Positions 6,163 through 8,609 of a stretch of 8,609 nucleotides of DNA are shown piece by piece. The stretch covers positions 1-8,609 of the forward strand of contig CANRGW010000050.1 of the NCBI GenBank assembly GCA_947630205.1, read 5' to 3'. The first letter of the stretch is position 1, and every line of letters begins with the position of its first letter. A program made the translations under genes and the position numbers. Below the pieces are notes generated by a model. It saw only the letters and a program-made list of their open reading frames with translations, ran no database searches and was not told the origin of the DNA. The stretch is from an uncultured Bacilli bacterium. GTDB lineage: Bacteria > Bacillota_I > Bacilli_A > RF39 > UBA660.

Positions 6163-6177
6163 AAAGGTAATACCTTT
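6163..6177. promoter_or_regulatory. AAAGGTAATACCTTT palindrome in the leader of paralogue 2
   Basis: AAAGGTA and TACCTTT flank a single A, giving a perfect 7+1+7 palindrome. It lies between the predicted start point (about 6149) and the ribosome site AGAAAGGA (6178-6185). The position suits an operator. As RNA it could fold to a small hairpin (six pairs, three-nt loop) next to the ribosome site. No regulator is identified. Confidence 0.4.
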
Positions 6178-6191
6178 AGAAAGGATACAAT

Positions 6192-8147
6192 ATGAATAAA
6201 AAAGGGTTTATTTTAATGGAAACATTAGTAGTAACTATGTTTGTATTATTAACTTTTTCCATTTTATATAGTAATGCTGTTCCACTTCTTGGAAGATATG
6301 AAGAAATAGCATATTTCAATGATATTGATGCCACTTATGATTTATATCATATTGAAAACTTTCTAACTAAAGATCCTAATTATAGTAAGATATTTAATGA
6401 AAATGAAAAAATATTAACATGTAATGATGGGGATATATATAATCAAGATGCTTGTAATACTTTATTTGATTTTTTAGGAATAGACTCAACAAACGACCAA
6501 TTAGTTTTTTTAAAAACGGATTTTAAAAAAGAATTAATGGATGATACTAATATTTCAGCGGCTATTAAAGATTATTTAAATTATGTTGAAATTAAAGATA
6601 ATATTTTAATATTAGAAAAAGATGAATATGTTTCCTTTATAAATATTGAAGAACCAAAAGTAATAGAAGAACCTAAACCTGATGAACCTTATATTCCACC
6701 AGAAGAAGAACCATCTTTAGATGATAAACCTGATGATACTGTTACAACTGATACTCTCTTAAAAGAAAAAGTATCAGAAAGTATTAAAAATTCTACTTGT
6801 AATCCGAAAATAGATAATTACAATCCGTTAACAGGAGCAACAACAACTTATTTATCAGGAAATAATGATTGCATTAATTTTAATTATGTTTGGTATTCAG
6901 GAAAATTATGGAGAATAGTTAGTATAAATCAAGAAGGAGAAATAAAATTGATAACAGAAGATCCAATTACCAATATTAATTTTGGTTCTTCTTCTATTTA
7001 TTCGGATACTTCTTGGGTTTATGAATGGCTTAATGAAGATTTTTTAGATACTTTATATAATTATAAAGAAATTATTGTTGAAGATACTAATTGGAATGCA
7101 ACGGGAGATACTTTTGAAAATAATGAAGCAGTTGATCCTGATTTAAAATCAGATAAAGTTATTGTTAAAGGTAATGTTGGTTTATTAAATTTGTTTGAGT
7201 ATTATGAGTCTTATCTTAATATTAAAGTTAATAATACCATTCCTCTTAATTATTTAAATTATAACCAAAAAAATGTTTCTAGTTGGTGGACTTTAACAAA
7301 TTATAATAATGGTTCAGTATATGTAGTTTCTAAAAACTCTATATATCACTCTAATCCTACCGATTTTGAAGATATTGTCTCAACAAGTGATGTAAGACCA
7401 TCGATTGTCTTAAAAAAGGATATATTAATTAAAGGAGGAGATGGAACGAAAGAAAATCCCTATCGTTTAAAAGGGGATATAGAAAGACCAAAAGATACAA
7501 ATACACCTTTAAATAAAAGGGTAAGTGGTGAATATGTAATGTTTGCGGGAAAAGTTTATCGAATAGTTGATATTGAAAATAACTTAACTAAATTAGTAGC
7601 AACGGATGTTTTAAGAAATTCAGAGGGAGAAGCCGTTTATAAATTATTTTCGGATAGTAATCTCTATGGAAATTACGAAATAAAAGTTGATGATTTATGG
7701 GATTATTATTTGAACAATACTTGGTATAATCGAATATCAAAAAAATATCGTGATATGTTAGTTAAAGGTACTTATTATTTAGGTATTTATGATTACCATA
7801 GTTATAAAACAACGATTTGTAATGAAGTAAGTGATGCAACAACTAAAGCATGTGAAAAAACTTCTAAAGTTTTTAAAGGTTATGTTGGCTTACCAAGAGT
7901 AGGAGAGATGTTTACAAGTAGTGTTTTTAATACGGATGATGATTGGGAAGACTATTGGTTAATAACACCATATGATAGTAATGATGTCTTATTAAATACT
8001 GGTGATGGACTTTATGTTAGTCCTTTAATCTCGGCTTTTGGAGAGTTATATACAGCAAGACCAACAATTACGTTGTCAATTGATGTTTTAATTACAGCAG
8101 GTAATGGAAGAAGTCCAGAAACGGCTTTTAGAATTATCTTAGAATAA
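6192..8147 (+). CDS. Pilin-like surface protein with two DUF6273-like modules (paralogue 2)
   Basis: 651 residues. MNKKG|FILMETLVV is a textbook type IV prepilin/pseudopilin start: cleavage after G5, Phe at +1, Glu at +5 (E10), then a hydrophobic helix to about residue 28. A pilin-like N-terminal region (30-150, with C77/C88) precedes a Pro/Glu linker (153-182). Two modules homologous to paralogue 1 follow. Module 1, about 232-427: YVWYSGKLWRIV, YEWLNEDF 277-284, VGLLNLFEY 329-337, SWWTLTN 364-370, VRPSIVLK 401-408, GGDGTKENPYRL. Module 2, about 448-648: YVMFAGKVYRIV, YYLNNTW 505-511, VGLPRVGEMF 565-574, DYWLITPYD 587-595, ARPTITL 622-628, AGNGRSPETAFRI. C203/C227 and C543/C554 are candidate disulfides; the last pair is shared with paralogue 1. 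It has its own promoter, palindrome and ribosome site (AGAAAGGA). It is probably exported and anchored or assembled through the pilin helix; the binding target is unknown. Confidence 0.8.
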   Translation: MNKKGFILMETLVVTMFVLLTFSILYSNAVPLLGRYEEIAYFNDIDATYDLYHIENFLTKDPNYSKIFNENEKILTCNDGDIYNQDACNTLFDFLGIDSTNDQLVFLKTDFKKELMDDTNISAAIKDYLNYVEIKDNILILEKDEYVSFINIEEPKVIEEPKPDEPYIPPEEEPSLDDKPDDTVTTDTLLKEKVSESIKNSTCNPKIDNYNPLTGATTTYLSGNNDCINFNYVWYSGKLWRIVSINQEGEIKLITEDPITNINFGSSSIYSDTSWVYEWLNEDFLDTLYNYKEIIVEDTNWNATGDTFENNEAVDPDLKSDKVIVKGNVGLLNLFEYYESYLNIKVNNTIPLNYLNYNQKNVSSWWTLTNYNNGSVYVVSKNSIYHSNPTDFEDIVSTSDVRPSIVLKKDILIKGGDGTKENPYRLKGDIERPKDTNTPLNKRVSGEYVMFAGKVYRIVDIENNLTKLVATDVLRNSEGEAVYKLFSDSNLYGNYEIKVDDLWDYYLNNTWYNRISKKYRDMLVKGTYYLGIYDYHSYKTTICNEVSDATTKACEKTSKVFKGYVGLPRVGEMFTSSVFNTDDDWEDYWLITPYDSNDVLLNTGDGLYVSPLISAFGELYTARPTITLSIDVLITAGNGRSPETAFRIILE

Positions 8148-8157
8148 TATTATTTTT
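8143..8157 (+). terminator. Weak possible terminator after paralogue 2
   Basis: AATAATATTATT (8143-8154) is self-complementary and runs into a T stretch (8153-8157), overlapping the stop codon. The hairpin is short and all A/T, so it is at best inefficient. Read-through into the following 370-nt region is possible. Confidence 0.25.
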
Positions 8158-8216
8158 CTTAAAAGTGTCAAATGTGTAAAAAAAATTAATTAGATATTAG
8201 TATAAAGGGAATTTAC

Positions 8217-8244
8217 TTGCAAAAAAAGAAAAATATGCTATCAT
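8217..8244 (+). promoter_or_regulatory. Promoter-like element in the 370-nt non-coding region
   Basis: TTGCAA (8217-8222), a 16-nt spacer, and TATCAT (8239-8244) with an upstream TG (8236-8237) form an extended -10 type element. Transcription would begin near 8251. No full-length gene lies downstream on this strand before the window edge, which points to a small RNA or a very short ORF. Confidence 0.5.
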
Positions 8245-8340
8245 GAAATTATAAAATAAATGGTAGGCGAAAAATGTCGGGTTATATGACATTGTGTCAA
8301 ATTAAATTATTCAAAATAGCATTAAATAAAGGATTTTGAA

Positions 8341-8388
8341 ATGTTTTTACGGATATTCATTGCCTTTGGTTTTATTACATTTTTTTGA
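8341..8388 (+). CDS. Possible 15-residue hydrophobic peptide
   Basis: ATG at 8341 opens a 15-codon frame, MFLRIFIAFGFITFF, closed by TGA at 8386-8388. AAAGGA (8328-8333) lies 7 nt upstream, a good ribosome-site distance. It is in the putative transcript from the 8217-8244 promoter. A very short all-hydrophobic peptide is what type I toxins or leader peptides look like, but such a frame is cheap by chance in T-rich DNA and its end runs into the 11-bp repeats. An upstream 21-codon frame (8274-8339, MSGYMTLCQIKLFKIALNKGF) ends one base before it. Confidence 0.2.
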   Translation: MFLRIFIAFGFITFF

Positions 8389-8409
8389 CATTTTTTTGAC
8401 ATTTTTTTG
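8377..8409 (+). repeat. Three tandem 11-bp repeats ACATTTTTTTG
   Basis: ACATTTTTTTG occurs three times head-to-tail without mismatch (8377-8387, 8388-8398, 8399-8409). The unit spans one DNA helical turn and produces two TTGACA hexamers across the junctions. The first of these (8385-8390) stands 17 nt before TGTAAT (8408-8413), so the array may act as a promoter or a phased regulator-binding array. Confidence 0.8.
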
Positions 8410-8413
8410 TAAT
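8385..8413 (+). promoter_or_regulatory. Possible second promoter within the repeat array
   Basis: A consensus TTGACA (8385-8390) is separated by 17 nt from TGTAAT (8408-8413, one mismatch to TATAAT). A transcript from near 8420 would be only about 100 nt long before the 8487-8517 hairpin. The match is good, but it falls in a T-rich repeat, so it may be accidental. Confidence 0.3.
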
Positions 8414-8483
8414 TTTGTCATAAATTTTACTCAAAAATCTTTAAATCTTTTATTTCCCTAAGACTTTAAAGTTGTTTAGCCTC

Positions 8484-8517
8484 AAAAAAAGAAGTCAATC
8501 TAAAATCAACTTCTTTT
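8484..8517. terminator. Terminator hairpin, strongest for the minus-strand gene
   Basis: AAAAGAAGT (8487-8495) and ACTTCTTTT (8509-8517) form a 9-bp stem with a 13-nt loop. On the minus strand it is followed by seven T (complement of 8484-8490), directly after the stop codon at 8518-8520. The plus-strand tail (TTTTCTATT) is weaker but could end a transcript coming from the left. Confidence 0.75.
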
Positions 8518-8609
8518 CTATTCCTCTAATAACCAGTCTATTATATTTTTATGAATTATCCCATTTTGAGAAAAATCAAATTTATCTAACGTTAATACAT
8601 ACTTAGGGT
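8518..8609 (-). CDS. C-terminal end of an unidentified protein (5' part outside window)
   Basis: On the minus strand a frame is open from the window edge to a TAG at 8518-8520, giving the last 29 residues, starting PKYVLTLDKFDFSQNGII and ending IIDWLLEE. It contains one TGG tryptophan and codons in line with the neighbours. It is followed immediately by a hairpin with a minus-strand T run, which is the main reason to accept it. Too little is visible to assign a family. It converges on the non-coding region, so no gene on this side reads towards the window end. Confidence 0.5.
   Translation of the reverse strand, partial: PKYVLTLDKFDFSQNGIIHKNIIDWLLEE

Larger units (their letters stand above)
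8251..8517 (+). ncRNA. Candidate structured small RNA (unidentified)
   Basis: The region 8148-8517 has no ORF of normal length. From the predicted start near 8251, complementary segments are nested in order: AGGC 8265-8268 with GCCT 8479-8482; GTC 8276-8278 with GAC 8462-8464; GGG 8279-8281 with CCC 8456-8458; TATGACA 8285-8291 with TGTCATA 8416-8422; TGTCAAA 8295-8301 with TTTGACA 8395-8401; AAAGG 8328-8332 with CCTTT 8363-8367. The GC-containing patches in this AT-rich stretch are mostly the ones that pair. A long rod-like fold would result, somewhat reminiscent of 6S RNA, but I recognise no family signature. A terminator hairpin (8487-8517) closes the unit. The internal stems are A/T-rich and asymmetric, so chance pairing is possible. 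Confidence 0.3.

Noticed and set aside
5966..6199. 77-codon plus-strand frame rich in Phe/Ile/Leu between the divergent genes
   Set aside because: It is a T-rich low-complexity frame with no ribosome site. It covers the promoter and palindrome of paralogue 2 and overlaps its start.
8377..8409. CRISPR-like array
   Set aside because: The units are 11 bp, directly adjacent and without spacers, so this is a simple tandem repeat.
1..8609. Mycoplasma-type code with TGA as Trp
   Set aside because: All tryptophans in the accepted genes are TGG, no long gene has an internal TGA, and the ATPase gene ends in TGA at a normal ATGA gene junction.

Overview
The window is very AT-rich, low-GC Firmicutes/Mycoplasmatota-type DNA. 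The left end carries the gene order ylbD-ylbE-ylbF-rsmD, a conserved block of Bacillus-like genomes. Tryptophan is encoded by TGG in all the accepted genes, no gene contains an internal TGA, and the ATPase gene ends in TGA. The standard bacterial code is therefore supported over the Mycoplasma TGA=Trp code. An uncultured gut Bacilli lineage (RF39 or Erysipelotrichales-like) is a reasonable inference from the base composition and the surface-protein style, but the sequence does not prove it.

Layout. (1) 1-1357, plus strand: end of a YlbD-like gene, then ylbE, ylbF and rsmD, packed with gaps of 3 and 26 nt and one 14-nt overlap. (2) 1357-2934: a 525-residue pilin-like surface protein whose ATG overlaps the rsmD stop by one base, so it appears to belong to the same operon; two hairpins follow it. 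(3) 3184-4188: an Rpn/PD-(D/E)XK family nuclease with an unusual leader, A-ending codon preference and a 12-bp tandem repeat near its 3' end. (4) 5903-4231, minus strand: a two-gene operon of an ABC-type AAA ATPase (AAA_15/AAA_21 style) and a small TOPRIM/RloB-like protein joined by an ATGA overlap. It converges on the Rpn gene at a shared 13-bp-stem terminator. (5) 6192-8147, plus strand: a second, 651-residue pilin-like protein with its own promoter, paralogous to the first. (6) 8148-8517: no confident protein gene, but a promoter-like element, nested complementary segments suggesting a structured RNA, TGACA/TGTCA motifs, 11-bp tandem repeats and a terminator. (7) 8518-8609, minus strand: the 3' end of an unidentified gene.

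How it fits together. A housekeeping block (a YlbF-family RNase Y-regulator homologue and 16S rRNA methylation) runs directly into a secreted or pilus-associated protein. An accessory island (mobile-type nuclease plus a candidate anti-phage ATPase/TOPRIM pair) lies between the two paralogous surface-protein genes. Both surface proteins have a prepilin-peptidase-type N-terminus and two homologous DUF6273-like extracellular modules. The strongest candidates for novelty are the ATPase/TOPRIM pair, the pilin-anchored double-module proteins, and the possible structured RNA at 8250-8517.
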